Of a stretch of 49,059 nucleotides of DNA, positions 22,911 through 31,445 are shown one piece after another. Each line of letters opens with the position of its first letter. The stretch's first letter is position 1. Source of the DNA: CAIZGX01 sp044374295 (GTDB taxonomy: Bacteria > Bacteroidota > Bacteroidia > Flavobacteriales_D > Sanyastnellaceae); assembly GCA_044374295.1 (NCBI GenBank), contig JBILOU010000007.1:1-49059 (forward strand). The letters are read 5' to 3'. The position numbers were made by a program, and so were the translations under genes. The notes under the pieces were generated by a model. It saw nothing but the letters and a program-made list of their open reading frames with translations. It was not told where the DNA came from and did not search any database.

Positions 22911-23657
22911 ATGAAATCAATATTCAATGCTCGTGTTTTCGCATCTCTAGCTGTTGGAGTATGCGTTATTCTGTCGGCTTATGTCCTAATGAGAGGATAT
23001 CGCGATAGAAATGGAAAAGACAATGTTATTCATGTAACAGGAATGGGTAGTCGAAATTTTGATTCTGACTTAATCGTTTGGCGTGGATCGTTTTCAAAAA
23101 CAAGTAATGACTTAGCAGCAGCATCTGCGGCACTCGAGTCAGACAGAAATACCATTAAGAATTATTTAACAGGAAAAGGAATTCAGGAGAACGAAATTGT
23201 TTTCTCTGCAATGGAAATCAATAAGAATTATGATGACATTCGAAATTCCGATGGAGACATTGTAGGATCAGTGTTGACCGGTTATAGCCTTTCTCAAATG
23301 GTAACCATTGAATCTTCCGAAGTTTCAAAGGTTGAGCAAATTTCTCGAGAAGTAACCGAACTTATTGCCTCAGGTGTCGAGTTTTACTCAGAAAGTCCGG
23401 AATTCTATTATACCAAATTAGCCGAGTTGAAAATTGAAATGGTCTCTGAAGCAACTGCAGATGCCCGCCTTCGTGCTGAAAAGATTGCACAATCTTCCGG
23501 AGGTGATTTAGGAAACCTTCAGAGTGCTGAAATGGGTATTTTTCAAATTGTTGGTCAGAACAGTGATGAAGATTATTCATGGGGTGGAGCATTCAACACT
23601 TCATCTAGAAGAAAGACCGCATCGATTACCATGCAGCTGAATTTCGAGATTGATTAA
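22911..23657 (+). CDS. SIMPL domain (DUF541) periplasmic protein
   Basis: A 248-residue protein with an N-terminal membrane anchor (about residues 8-27) and a SIMPL domain: VIHVTGMGSRNFDSDLIVWRG, the GIQENEIVFSAMEI segment, YSLSQMVTIESSEVSKVE, and the Ala-rich ATADARLRAEKIAQSSGGDLGNLQSAEMG helix. Family members occur as oligomeric shell-like proteins in the cell envelope, and their molecular role is poorly known. The gene is monocistronic: a terminator precedes it, and the next gene has its own candidate promoter 60 bases downstream. Confidence 0.85.
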   Translation: MKSIFNARVFASLAVGVCVILSAYVLMRGYRDRNGKDNVIHVTGMGSRNFDSDLIVWRGSFSKTSNDLAAASAALESDRNTIKNYLTGKGIQENEIVFSAMEINKNYDDIRNSDGDIVGSVLTGYSLSQMVTIESSEVSKVEQISREVTELIASGVEFYSESPEFYYTKLAELKIEMVSEATADARLRAEKIAQSSGGDLGNLQSAEMGIFQIVGQNSDEDYSWGGAFNTSSRRKTASITMQLNFEID

Positions 23658-23712
23658 CACTGCATTGTTTCAATATCGATAGAAAAGTTTTTATCGAATG
23701 TGGCTTTAGCCG

Positions 23713-23720
23713 TATTTTCG
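23713..23720 (+). promoter_or_regulatory. Candidate -7 element TATTTTCG of the GT2 gene
   Basis: It fits TAnnTT(T/C)G and lies 24 bases before the TTG start codon at 23745. No clear -33 box is visible. Confidence 0.4.
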
Positions 23721-23744
23721 CCACCTAACTAAACCCTCATTACA

Positions 23745-25289
23745 TTGAATACACTTGCATTTACCGCAATTTGTCTTTACGGTTTCTTTTTAATTTTCAT
23801 CTTTTTCTACTCGTTGGTTCAATTGAACTTGGCCATTCAATTCGTGAAAAAGAACAAGCGCAAACGTCAGATGCCTGTTATTGCAGAAGAAGACTTGCCA
23901 TATGTAACCGTGCAACTTCCCGTATTTAACGAGATGTACGTTATTGAGCGTTTGATAAATGCTGTGTGCGAATTCGATTATCCGAGAAACAAGTTAGAGA
24001 TTCAGGTTTTGGATGATGGTAATGATGAGTCTGTTGAGATTGCAGCCAAGTTAATTGAAGAAAAGCAAAAGCTTGGAATTGACATCCAACACATTCGTAG
24101 AGTAGATCGCAAAGGTTTCAAAGCAGGGGCTCTTGCTTATGGATTAGATATTTCAAAAGGTGAATTCACAGCAATCTTTGATGCTGATTTTGTTCCAAGA
24201 AAAGATTTCTTGCGTCAAACGATTCCTTATTTCTACGCTGGTGAAAAAATCGCTGTTGTTCAAACCCGTTGGGAACACCTAAACGAGGATTACTCTTTGC
24301 TTACGCGTCTGCAAGCATTTGGACTGGATGCTCACTTTACTGTTGAGCAAATTGGACGTAACTATTCAAACCACTACATTAACTTCAACGGTACTGCTGG
24401 TGTTTGGAGAAAAGAAGCTATTTACGATGCTGGTGGATGGCAGAGCGATACCATCACTGAAGATTTGGACTTAAGTTACCGCGCTCAATTGGTTGGATGG
24501 AATTTTATTTACCTTCCCGCAATTGGCTCACCATCTGAGTTACCGGCTGAAATGAATGCATTGAAAGCGCAACAATTCCGCTGGACAAAAGGAGCGGCTG
24601 AATGCACTCGCAAGAATTTAGGTAAAGTTCTAAGAGCGAAAGACATGGGATTTGCGCACAAGGTTCACGCAAGTTTCCATTTGATGAACTCGGTTGTTTT
24701 CTTGAGTATTCTAGGCACATCTATCTTGAGTATGCCAATGTTATTTATTAAACATTACTTCGATGGATGGCATACATACAACGGAGAGCACTTGAATGAC
24801 TATTCAGTATACTTTGCAGTGGCTTCTGCCTTCTTGGTAAGTTTCTTTATCTTAGGATTCTTCTATTGGGTCTCTCGTCCGCCAATGCCATTCTTCCAAA
24901 AGTTCGGTCGTTTCGTAATTGATTTCCCTTTATTCCTAGCGGTATCTATGGGATTGTCTTTGCACAATGCCGTTGCGGTAATTGAAGGATTGACTGGCAA
25001 AAAATCTGCATTTGTTCGCACACCAAAATTTGCGATTAGCACAGGTAAGAAAGGTACATGGACAGACAAGAAATATCGTGCTCCAAAGATTTCACCTTTA
25101 ACAATCTTAGAGTTTATCATGTTGCTTTATTTCGCAAGCGGACTCGTATGGCCGTTCATACTTCGATTCTCCGAAAAAGTTGGTGCTACTCGTTTAACTG
25201 ATTTCGGATTGATGCCTTTCCACCTTATGCTTACAATCGGTTATTTCTACGTAACCTACTACAGTGTGAAACACGCAAAGGCAAATTAG
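23745..25289 (+). CDS. Processive family 2 glycosyltransferase (cellulose synthase-like)
   Basis: This inner-membrane glycosyltransferase has one N-terminal and about four C-terminal membrane segments. The catalytic set of processive GT2 enzymes is complete: Asp90 in QVLDDGND, DAD at 146-148, TED at 238-240 with catalytic Asp240, and QQFRW at 276-280. The acceptor and polymer are unknown; related Bacteroidota genes are annotated cellulose-synthase family, and no bcsB or other partner is nearby. At 514 residues it lacks a PilZ domain. The start is TTG 23745: an in-frame TAA at 23730 and the absence of an earlier ATG or GTG leave little choice. A terminator follows. Confidence 0.87.
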   Translation: MNTLAFTAICLYGFFLIFIFFYSLVQLNLAIQFVKKNKRKRQMPVIAEEDLPYVTVQLPVFNEMYVIERLINAVCEFDYPRNKLEIQVLDDGNDESVEIAAKLIEEKQKLGIDIQHIRRVDRKGFKAGALAYGLDISKGEFTAIFDADFVPRKDFLRQTIPYFYAGEKIAVVQTRWEHLNEDYSLLTRLQAFGLDAHFTVEQIGRNYSNHYINFNGTAGVWRKEAIYDAGGWQSDTITEDLDLSYRAQLVGWNFIYLPAIGSPSELPAEMNALKAQQFRWTKGAAECTRKNLGKVLRAKDMGFAHKVHASFHLMNSVVFLSILGTSILSMPMLFIKHYFDGWHTYNGEHLNDYSVYFAVASAFLVSFFILGFFYWVSRPPMPFFQKFGRFVIDFPLFLAVSMGLSLHNAVAVIEGLTGKKSAFVRTPKFAISTGKKGTWTDKKYRAPKISPLTILEFIMLLYFASGLVWPFILRFSEKVGATRLTDFGLMPFHLMLTIGYFYVTYYSVKHAKAN

Positions 25290-25315
25290 AATTCCATTTA
25301 AAGTTTAATAATATT

Positions 25316-25343
25316 AAAAAGCTCGGTTTGTGCCGGGCTTTTT
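25316..25343 (+). terminator. Intrinsic terminator after the GT2 gene
   Basis: AAAAAGCTCGG pairs with CCGGGCTTTTT around TTTGTG, with one G-T wobble, ending in a T run. The TTTG in its loop may also serve as -33 box for the next gene. Confidence 0.8.
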
Positions 25344-25356
25344 AGTTTTATATTGC
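25327..25356 (+). promoter_or_regulatory. Candidate promoter TTTG-N18-TATATTGC for the choice-of-anchor B gene
   Basis: TTTG at 25327-25330 lies in the terminator loop; TATATTGC at 25349-25356 resembles the -7 consensus with a shifted G. The ATG is 17 bases further on. Terminator and promoter would overlap. Confidence 0.35.
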
Positions 25357-25373
25357 AACCAACTATTTTGTTT

Positions 25374-27368
25374 ATGAAAAATCTATTCCTGTCAGTTTTC
25401 CTAATTACCTCTGCTGCGGTTGTTGCACAACCATGCATCAATGGAATGGCTGGTATTTATCCTTGTGATAATGTTGATTTACTTGCATACGTGCCCTTAT
25501 CAAACATTGGTGCCAATACGAATAATGACAACACCAACGACATTTGGGGTTGGGTTAGTCCGGTTTCAGGAAAAGAATATGCCATAGTTGGTGTTTCGAA
25601 TGGAACGGCCTTCGTCAATATTTCAACTCCGGAATCTCCTGTTTATCTTGGAACTCTTCCTTCACACACCAACAGCAGCTTATGGAGAGATGTCGAAACT
25701 ATGGATCATTATTGTTTCGTTGGAAGTGAAGCGAGTGGACATGGACTTCAGGTTTTCGACATGTTGCAATTAGACAATGTCACTACTCCTACCTCATTTA
25801 TAGAATCGGCTTATTATGGTGGATTTGGAAATTCACATACAATAGCCATTGATGTGGAAAGTAAAATTCTCATGGCTATGGGCACTAACACGTTTAATGG
25901 TGGCCCTCATTTAGTGGATATTTCAAATCCACTTCAACCAACATTAATGGGAGGTTATGCTGAATCTGGATATACGCATGATGGAACCATACTTACCTAT
26001 TACGGTCCAGATCAAAATCACGTTGGCGATGTTATTATTGTGGCTTGCAATGGAAACTCAGGTTGGGGAGTTGTGACATTAAACGCTACTGACCCAACGG
26101 ATATTCAATATTTAGATAATTACGATTATCCAGAAACGGGATACACCCACCAGGGTTGGTTTACCAAAGACATGATTCATTATTTAGTGAATGATGAATT
26201 GGATGAACAACAACTGGGAACAGGAACTCGTACGCATATCTTCAACTTTATAGATTTAGATAATATTGGTTACATGAATTATTATCAAAGTACCAATTCA
26301 TCTATTGACCACAACCTTTATACGAAGGATCAATTCGTTTATGAAAGTAATTACCGCAGTGGTGTTCGTATTCTAGATGCTTCACGCGTGAGCACTGGAG
26401 TTTTGAATGAAGTTGGATATTTCGATTTATTTCCAGCTAATGATAATCCGCAATTCAGCGGAACATGGAGCAACTACCCCTATTTACCAAGCGGAGTTAA
26501 TTTGGCAACAAGCATGTACGACGGTTTCTTCATTCTTCGTCCAACCCTTCTCTATTTGCAAAACAACCAATTAAACGCATGCAATCAATGGTCAGACACG
26601 CTTCAATTGAAAATAAATGCAGACTTGCAATTTCCATTAACTGCAAATATTACAGGAATTCCTGGTTTCCCGGTTTTCAGCGGTGTTAACATTTCAGGAC
26701 CTGGGACATACAACATTGTCATTTCCGATTTGGGAACTGTTCCTACCGGTAATTTCAATTGCACGCTTCAACTTCAAACAACTTTCGGGGAGTCATACGA
26801 TTTATTCTTTTCAATTGCAGTTGGATCTGCTCCGGCAGCTCCTTCGCTCTTGTCTGTTCCTTCAACCATTCAGTACAATGGTTTTGATTACACCTTCAAT
26901 TGGAGTGCTGTTCCTGGAGCTACGTCTTACTTGTTCGAAATTTCAGAGAATGACGCAACATTCGGAAACATTGTCTACAGTTCAACTGAATTAGAAAACT
27001 TCGCGACATTGCCATTCGATTTTGCATTTGGTGAAGGAAAAACATATTCTTGGAGAGTAACGGCAATTAACCTTTGTGGTTCATCTGCTGCTTCAACCTT
27101 TGAAGATTTTCAGTGGATACCTGCAAGTGTAAATGAAATCGCAGAGCGCGAATTTATTGTTTATCCGAATCCAGCTGAAAATGAAGTCTTCATTCAAAAC
27201 TTTCAATCAGGTAAATCGAATGTGACCATTTACAATTCCACCGGACAAGTCGTTTATGCTGCAAGCTTCAATCAGCCTGGTGTTCATACGCTTGAAGTTG
27301 AAAACCTTTCAACAGGAATTTATACCATTCAAGTTGGTAGATTGACCAAGCGCTTATTGATTAAGTAA
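25374..27368 (+). CDS. Choice-of-anchor B family protein with T9SS sorting domain
   Basis: A secreted protein of 664 residues. The signal peptide (MKNLFLSVFLITSAAVVAQ) is followed by a beta-propeller-like region with LVIVD-type repeats: YAIVGVSNGTAFVNISTPESPVYLGTL, HGLQVFDMLQLD, GGPHLVDISNPLQPTLMGGY and VRILDASRV. A fibronectin-like domain lies near residues 480-580. A type A T9SS domain closes the protein, starting YPNPAENEVFIQ and ending in KRLLIK. It is probably surface-attached or secreted; the ligand is unknown. ATG 25374 starts the signal peptide; an upstream TTG at 25353 would spoil it. It ends six bases from the stop of the convergent oxidase gene. Confidence 0.85.
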   Translation: MKNLFLSVFLITSAAVVAQPCINGMAGIYPCDNVDLLAYVPLSNIGANTNNDNTNDIWGWVSPVSGKEYAIVGVSNGTAFVNISTPESPVYLGTLPSHTNSSLWRDVETMDHYCFVGSEASGHGLQVFDMLQLDNVTTPTSFIESAYYGGFGNSHTIAIDVESKILMAMGTNTFNGGPHLVDISNPLQPTLMGGYAESGYTHDGTILTYYGPDQNHVGDVIIVACNGNSGWGVVTLNATDPTDIQYLDNYDYPETGYTHQGWFTKDMIHYLVNDELDEQQLGTGTRTHIFNFIDLDNIGYMNYYQSTNSSIDHNLYTKDQFVYESNYRSGVRILDASRVSTGVLNEVGYFDLFPANDNPQFSGTWSNYPYLPSGVNLATSMYDGFFILRPTLLYLQNNQLNACNQWSDTLQLKINADLQFPLTANITGIPGFPVFSGVNISGPGTYNIVISDLGTVPTGNFNCTLQLQTTFGESYDLFFSIAVGSAPAAPSLLSVPSTIQYNGFDYTFNWSAVPGATSYLFEISENDATFGNIVYSSTELENFATLPFDFAFGEGKTYSWRVTAINLCGSSAASTFEDFQWIPASVNEIAEREFIVYPNPAENEVFIQNFQSGKSNVTIYNSTGQVVYAASFNQPGVHTLEVENLSTGIYTIQVGRLTKRLLIK

Positions 27369-27374
27369 GGTTCT

Positions 27375-28763
27375 TCAGTCTGGAAATATTTTTCCTGGAT
27401 TAAGAATCCCATTTGGATCGAAGGCCTCTTTTATTTTCTTCATGAGGTTCAATTGAACTTCATTGAAGGCAATATCCATGTAGTTCTTCTGAACCCATCC
27501 TATTCCGTGTTCACCGCTGAGTGTTCCGCCGAGAGATACAGTTAGTTCGAATATTTCACGAATGGCTTTGGGTAGTGTATTGTCCCACTGTTCATCGGAC
27601 ATTTCATCTTTTAAGATGTTGATGTGAAGGTTTCCATCTCCGGCATGTCCGTAGCAAACTGAACGAAAGCCATAGCGTTTTCCAATGGCCTTCACTTCAC
27701 GAAGTAATTTCGGAAGTTCAAATCTTGGAACAACGGTATCTTCTTCCTTGTATATGGAATGGGACTTCACAGCCTCACCTACTTTTCTTCGAACTTTCCA
27801 AAGCGCTTCTTTCTGATTGTGATCTTCAGCAAAGAGTATCTCGCCGCATTCATGCTCCATGAGCACGTTTGAAATGGTTTCACAATCGAGCATAAGCGAT
27901 TCAACGTTTGAACCGTCTACTTCTATAAGCAGGTGTGCTTCCACCCCATCTAAATTCACTTGCGCATCTGGAACAAACTGCAGCGTGTATTCAATGGCTT
28001 CGCGCTCCATGAACTCCATTGCACTTGGTGTAATACCTGCGCGGAAGACTGCGCTCACGGCTTCGCATGCTTTTTCAGCGGAAGCGAAAGGCGCGAGCAA
28101 AAGCAAATTGTGTTTTGGAAGTGGTAGTAATTTCAGGACTGCTTTTGTTATGATCCCAAGCGTTCCTTCACTTCCAACCATCAATTGTGTGAGATTATAA
28201 CCTGTCGAGTTCTTCAAAGTATTGGCCCCTGTCCAAATAATTTCACCATTCGCCAAGACCACTTCAAGATTTAAAACGAAGTCTTTTGTAACGCCGTATT
28301 TAACCGCATGAGGACCACCGCTATTCTCGGCCAAATTTCCACCTATCCAACAACTGCCTCTGCTAGCTGGATCCGGAGCGTAATACAAGCCTTGCTTGGC
28401 ACATTCCTCTTGTAGCACTTGTGTAATAACTGCAGGCTCTGTGTGAACCTGTCCGTTTTCAATATCGATTTTCAGAATTTTATTGAAGCGCTCCATGGAA
28501 AGCGCAACACCTTTTCGAACACACAAAGCTCCTCCGCTTAATCCGGTCTGGGCACCAATAGCTGTAACGGGTATCGTTTGATCGTTGCAATACTTCAATA
28601 AACTTGCAACTTCCTTGGTATTACCGGGTTTTAAAACAACATCTGCCGGAAAACTCAAATTCTCTGTTTCGTCCTTTCCATACTTAATGCGTGTTTCATC
28701 ATCGGTAAAAACGAATTCTTGACCAATGGTCAATTCAAAAAAGTCGAGATCAGATTTATTCAT
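27375..28763 (-). CDS. FAD-linked oxidase of the GlcD / D-lactate dehydrogenase family
   Basis: A flavoenzyme of 462 residues that oxidises a 2-hydroxy acid such as D-lactate or glycolate. The PCMH-type FAD-binding half shows VVLKPGNTKEVASLLKYCN, PVTAIGAQTGLSGGAL, YAPDPASRGSCWIGGNLAENSGGPHAVKYG and MVGSEGTLGIIT. The C-terminal half has YGHAGDGNLHINIL with metal-ligand His residues and SGEHGIGWVQK. It ends PNGILNPGKIFPD as in GlcD. ATG 28763 (MNKSDLDFF) is preferred; an in-frame extension to 28811 adds 16 residues not typical of the family. The substrate cannot be fixed from sequence alone, and no glcE/glcF partner is adjacent. Confidence 0.9.
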   Translation of the reverse strand: MNKSDLDFFELTIGQEFVFTDDETRIKYGKDETENLSFPADVVLKPGNTKEVASLLKYCNDQTIPVTAIGAQTGLSGGALCVRKGVALSMERFNKILKIDIENGQVHTEPAVITQVLQEECAKQGLYYAPDPASRGSCWIGGNLAENSGGPHAVKYGVTKDFVLNLEVVLANGEIIWTGANTLKNSTGYNLTQLMVGSEGTLGIITKAVLKLLPLPKHNLLLLAPFASAEKACEAVSAVFRAGITPSAMEFMEREAIEYTLQFVPDAQVNLDGVEAHLLIEVDGSNVESLMLDCETISNVLMEHECGEILFAEDHNQKEALWKVRRKVGEAVKSHSIYKEEDTVVPRFELPKLLREVKAIGKRYGFRSVCYGHAGDGNLHINILKDEMSDEQWDNTLPKAIREIFELTVSLGGTLSGEHGIGWVQKNYMDIAFNEVQLNLMKKIKEAFDPNGILNPGKIFPD

Positions 28764-28908
28764 GATTGAGATAAAATGTTCAACAAATCTCAGAGATAAC
28801 AGCACCTCCACGACGATTATTTACTGTGGTCTTTCAACAAAGTAATTCACTTTTTAACATTGCGTCAATTATTGTCCTGAAATTACTTTTTCGGGAAGCA
28901 AATCTTTT

Positions 28909-28916
28909 TATATTCG
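28909..28916 (+). promoter_or_regulatory. -7 element TATATTCG of the 94-residue lipoprotein gene
   Basis: TATATTCG fits TAnnTT(T/C)G. It lies 20 bases before the ATG at 28937, leaving an A+T-rich leader similar to the amylase and susC genes. Confidence 0.5.
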
Positions 28917-28936
28917 TCAAAACTAAAATTATTCTT

Positions 28937-29221
28937 ATGAAAAAATTAATGATCCCAGCAGTTGCACTTGCAATGTTCATGGCATCTTGCGGTGGTGTAA
29001 AGTCTGACGCAGAAACTATCTGTGACATGATGAACAAAATGGTTGAAGCTCAAAAAGCTAACGACACAGCGAAAATCGAAGCTCTTCAAAAAGAGTACGA
29101 ACCTAAAATGGACGATTTACAAAAGAAATATCCTAAAGGAAGCGAGGAAGAAAAAGAATTGGAAGCTATTGTTAAGCCATGCATGGAAGAAGCAATGAAA
29201 GCTGCAATGGGCGGAAACTAA
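28937..29221 (+). CDS. Small helical lipoprotein
   Basis: A 94-residue lipoprotein with signal MKKLMIPAVALAMFMASC (Cys18). The mature part is highly charged and helical, with a Lys/Glu-rich coiled-coil-like stretch (AQKANDTAKIEALQKEYEPKMDDLQKKY, about 38-65 in two pieces) and two further Cys (in ETICDMM and VKPCMEE) that could form a disulfide. No family is recognised. It has its own promoter and a strong terminator, which suggests a separately and perhaps highly expressed envelope protein. ATG 28937 is chosen because it opens the signal peptide; longer in-frame starts do not. Confidence 0.75.
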   Translation: MKKLMIPAVALAMFMASCGGVKSDAETICDMMNKMVEAQKANDTAKIEALQKEYEPKMDDLQKKYPKGSEEEKELEAIVKPCMEEAMKAAMGGN

Positions 29222-29246
29222 TTTCCCCTCTTCATTAAAAAATTTA

Positions 29247-29271
29247 GGGTCTCATTTTGAGACCCTTTTTT
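29247..29271 (+). terminator. Intrinsic terminator, probably bidirectional
   Basis: GGGTCTCA and TGAGACCC pair around TTT, with TTTTTT after it on the plus strand and A residues before it that give a T run on the minus strand. It can end both the small lipoprotein gene and the convergent lipoprotein gene, whose stop lies in the T run. Confidence 0.88.
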
Positions 29272-30181
29272 ATTCCTTGTTGTTGATGATAATGTTTCCC
29301 TTCGGAAGTTGCACTTCATTCGGATTGTTGTAGACCACTTGGGCGTTCACACCTGCGAATTCAGAACTCACCAACTTCCACCCTTCCGCATTCAATTCCC
29401 AGGTATCCTTTTTGGCATAGTCGTTTCCTTTAGAACTAAGCGCTACCAATTGCACTTCAACCTTTCCACCGATATTCATAAAGAACAACGATTTCATGGG
29501 CTTTTTATCTTCGATGGGTGGAGCTTCTTTTGCGTCTTTTTCAGGCGCAGGCGGATTTGGAAAATACAATTCTTGCAATTTCACAATCTCTTCTTGACTG
29601 AAATTTAAAGACTTCACCAATTGTGGCGATTCGTATTTACCTGAATAATAACTTAGCAATGCTTTGTATTCCGGAGTAAGCGTATTGATAAACAGTTGAT
29701 CTATGATGAGCTCATTGGCATTTACCAATTGGTAAACAATTGACTTGTTGGGCGACCACAATTTCACTCTGTTCTTTAAGGTAGCAGAACCGGTCGTACC
29801 CACAACTTTCGTTGAACGATTCATGTAAGTCACTCCTCCTTCTACATTCATTTCCAGTAGATCAGCCGATTTAATCTGAATAGCAAATGTGTTTGTGCTG
29901 TCAGCACATTTCAAATTCAAAACGTCCCATTTTTCGTTCGGCTTGTAATTCCCAAGGAAGGTCTTTGCCTCTCCACCTAGAACACGAGTTCTTAAATAGA
30001 AACTGCTGTCTGCATACAAAGCCAAGGAATAAATAGTCCCCGAATTCTGATTCCAAAGCGTATCATCGAAATCGCCAATTAACTCGGCACTTCTGGAAGG
30101 CACAGAAACTTTCTTCTCTTCACATGACACAAGAGCCAAAACACAAATACTGGCTACCAGCAGTCCTTTCATTTTATTCAT
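29270..30181 (-). CDS. Lipoprotein of unknown function with an NlpE-like layout
   Basis: A 303-residue lipoprotein with signal MNKMKGLLVASICVLALVSC (Cys20). The first ~120 residues show short beta-strands around WNQNSGTIYSLALYADSSFYLRTRVLGGE and LLEMNVEG, a layout reminiscent of copper-resistance NlpE N-terminal domains (T(I/Y)xLxLxxDxxF). The middle has an alpha-helical part, then a Pro/Lys/Glu linker PPAPEKDAKEAPPIEDKKP and a last beta-rich region. The NlpE resemblance is weak and functional transfer is not justified. ATG 30181 is chosen because TACTTTTG ends four bases before it and the earlier ATG at 30205 lies upstream of that promoter element. Confidence 0.65.
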   Translation of the reverse strand: MNKMKGLLVASICVLALVSCEEKKVSVPSRSAELIGDFDDTLWNQNSGTIYSLALYADSSFYLRTRVLGGEAKTFLGNYKPNEKWDVLNLKCADSTNTFAIQIKSADLLEMNVEGGVTYMNRSTKVVGTTGSATLKNRVKLWSPNKSIVYQLVNANELIIDQLFINTLTPEYKALLSYYSGKYESPQLVKSLNFSQEEIVKLQELYFPNPPAPEKDAKEAPPIEDKKPMKSLFFMNIGGKVEVQLVALSSKGNDYAKKDTWELNAEGWKLVSSEFAGVNAQVVYNNPNEVQLPKGNIIINNKE

Positions 30182-30185
30182 GTTC

Positions 30186-30193
30186 CAAAAGTA
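30186..30193 (-). promoter_or_regulatory. -7 element TACTTTTG of the lipoprotein gene
   Basis: A perfect TAnnTTTG on the minus strand, four bases before ATG 30181. A TTG lies 20 bases upstream, near the expected -33 position. It overlaps the region serving the divergent acyltransferase gene. Confidence 0.6.
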
Positions 30194-30225
30194 GACATTG
30201 TTCATATTTCCGCCAAGACTTTAAG

Positions 30226-30255
30226 TTCGCAAAACTTTTGAATTTCTTACTTTTG
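30226..30255 (+). promoter_or_regulatory. Promoter TTCG-N18-TACTTTTG of the acyltransferase gene
   Basis: TACTTTTG at 30248-30255 is a perfect -7 motif five bases before ATG 30261; TTCG at 30226-30229 is a fair -33 box 18 bases upstream. This is a back-to-back promoter pair with 30186-30193. Confidence 0.6.
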
Positions 30256-30260
30256 CAACT

Positions 30261-31445
30261 ATGGAAGAGGCACAGATAGACGTTTTTAATTTCGATCCCA
30301 TTCGTCCGTATAACGACGAAGAATTAAAAGCTGCCATCGAACGCATTTTGGAAGTCCCTGAATTTTACAAAATGTTGAAGTGGGTATTCCCTGGGTTAAG
30401 TCGTGCCGCCATTCAAAAAATGCTTCGTCAAGTGACTAGCGTTGACGAATTTCAGTCTGAAATTTCAGGTCCGGCATTCAAGATGGCAATACAGACAACT
30501 ACAAGCGGTTTGTCTTTCACCAACTTCGAATCGCTAGACAAGACAAAGCCCTATCTCTTTTTAAGCAATCATCGTGACATTATCCTCGACAGCGCCATTC
30601 TGAATGTTAGTTTGCTTGAACAAGGTCATAAGACCACGCAGATAGCCATAGGCGACAATTTGTTGCGTCAGAAGGTTGTTGAAGATATCGTTCGTTCCAA
30701 CAAGAATTTCATTGTTAATCGAAATGTAAACGCGAAGGAGATGTTTTATTACAGCCTTCGCCTTTCCAACTATATTCGTCATACACTAACCCAGGACCAT
30801 ACTTCCATCTGGATTGCTCAACGTGAAGGAAGAAGTAAAGACGGCGACGATAGAACTGCAACTGGATTGTTGAAGATGTTTGCCATGAGTGTCGACAACA
30901 TTGAAAACGGTTTGCAGGCCTTGAATATGATACCCATGGCCGTTAGCTATGAGTATGACCCTTGTGATATGATGAAGACCAATGAGCTTATGCATTTGAA
31001 AGTTCTTGGTGCCTATGAAAAGAAGTCGGGAGAAGATTTTCTTTCTATGTTGAAAGGAATCACTGGACATAAGGGGCGTGTGAATATATCTATGGGAAAT
31101 GCATTGACCGAGCACATTGAACACATGCGTTCCATTCAGAATAAAAACGAAAAGTATCGATACTTAACTCAAGTGATTGACAATGAAATGCACCGCATTT
31201 TTCACCTTTGGCCAACTAACTACATCGCTTATGATTTGTTGAACGGAACGAAGGAATACAAAGACCATTACACGCAAATTCAGAAGATTGCCTTCAGCAA
31301 CTACATACGCGGAAACACATTCAAATTAAGTCTTCATCGAAAAAAGACGAACCTTCCGAAGGAAAATTTCACGCAGATTGCGCGTGATATTATGCTTCAG
31401 ATGTATGCGAATCCGGTGATAAATTATCGGAATCTGTCGGTTTAA
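30261..31445 (+). CDS. PlsC-like 1-acylglycerol-3-phosphate acyltransferase family protein
   Basis: A membrane-associated acyltransferase of phospholipid or ornithine-lipid type, 394 residues. The catalytic block I is SNHRDIILD with His104; the acidic residue is Asp110 (HX5D) or Asp106, a departure from the usual HX4D. Block III reads WIAQREGRSKDGDDRTATGLLKM (substrate phosphate contact) and block IV is near NMIPMAVSYEYDP. The long N-terminal region (1-80) and a C-terminal extension make it longer than PlsC itself. The exact substrate is unknown. Its last 56 bases overlap the convergent methyltransferase gene. Confidence 0.8.
   Translation: MEEAQIDVFNFDPIRPYNDEELKAAIERILEVPEFYKMLKWVFPGLSRAAIQKMLRQVTSVDEFQSEISGPAFKMAIQTTTSGLSFTNFESLDKTKPYLFLSNHRDIILDSAILNVSLLEQGHKTTQIAIGDNLLRQKVVEDIVRSNKNFIVNRNVNAKEMFYYSLRLSNYIRHTLTQDHTSIWIAQREGRSKDGDDRTATGLLKMFAMSVDNIENGLQALNMIPMAVSYEYDPCDMMKTNELMHLKVLGAYEKKSGEDFLSMLKGITGHKGRVNISMGNALTEHIEHMRSIQNKNEKYRYLTQVIDNEMHRIFHLWPTNYIAYDLLNGTKEYKDHYTQIQKIAFSNYIRGNTFKLSLHRKKTNLPKENFTQIARDIMLQMYANPVINYRNLSV

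Noticed and set aside
23676..23697. Hairpin TCGATAGAA/TTTTATCGA after the SIMPL gene
   Set aside because: It contains a G-T pair, a small loop and no T run, so a terminator is not supported; it may be incidental.
29270..30181. Annotation of the lipoprotein as NlpE
   Set aside because: Only a short strand pattern is shared; the CXXC motif of NlpE is absent, so the name would be an overcall.
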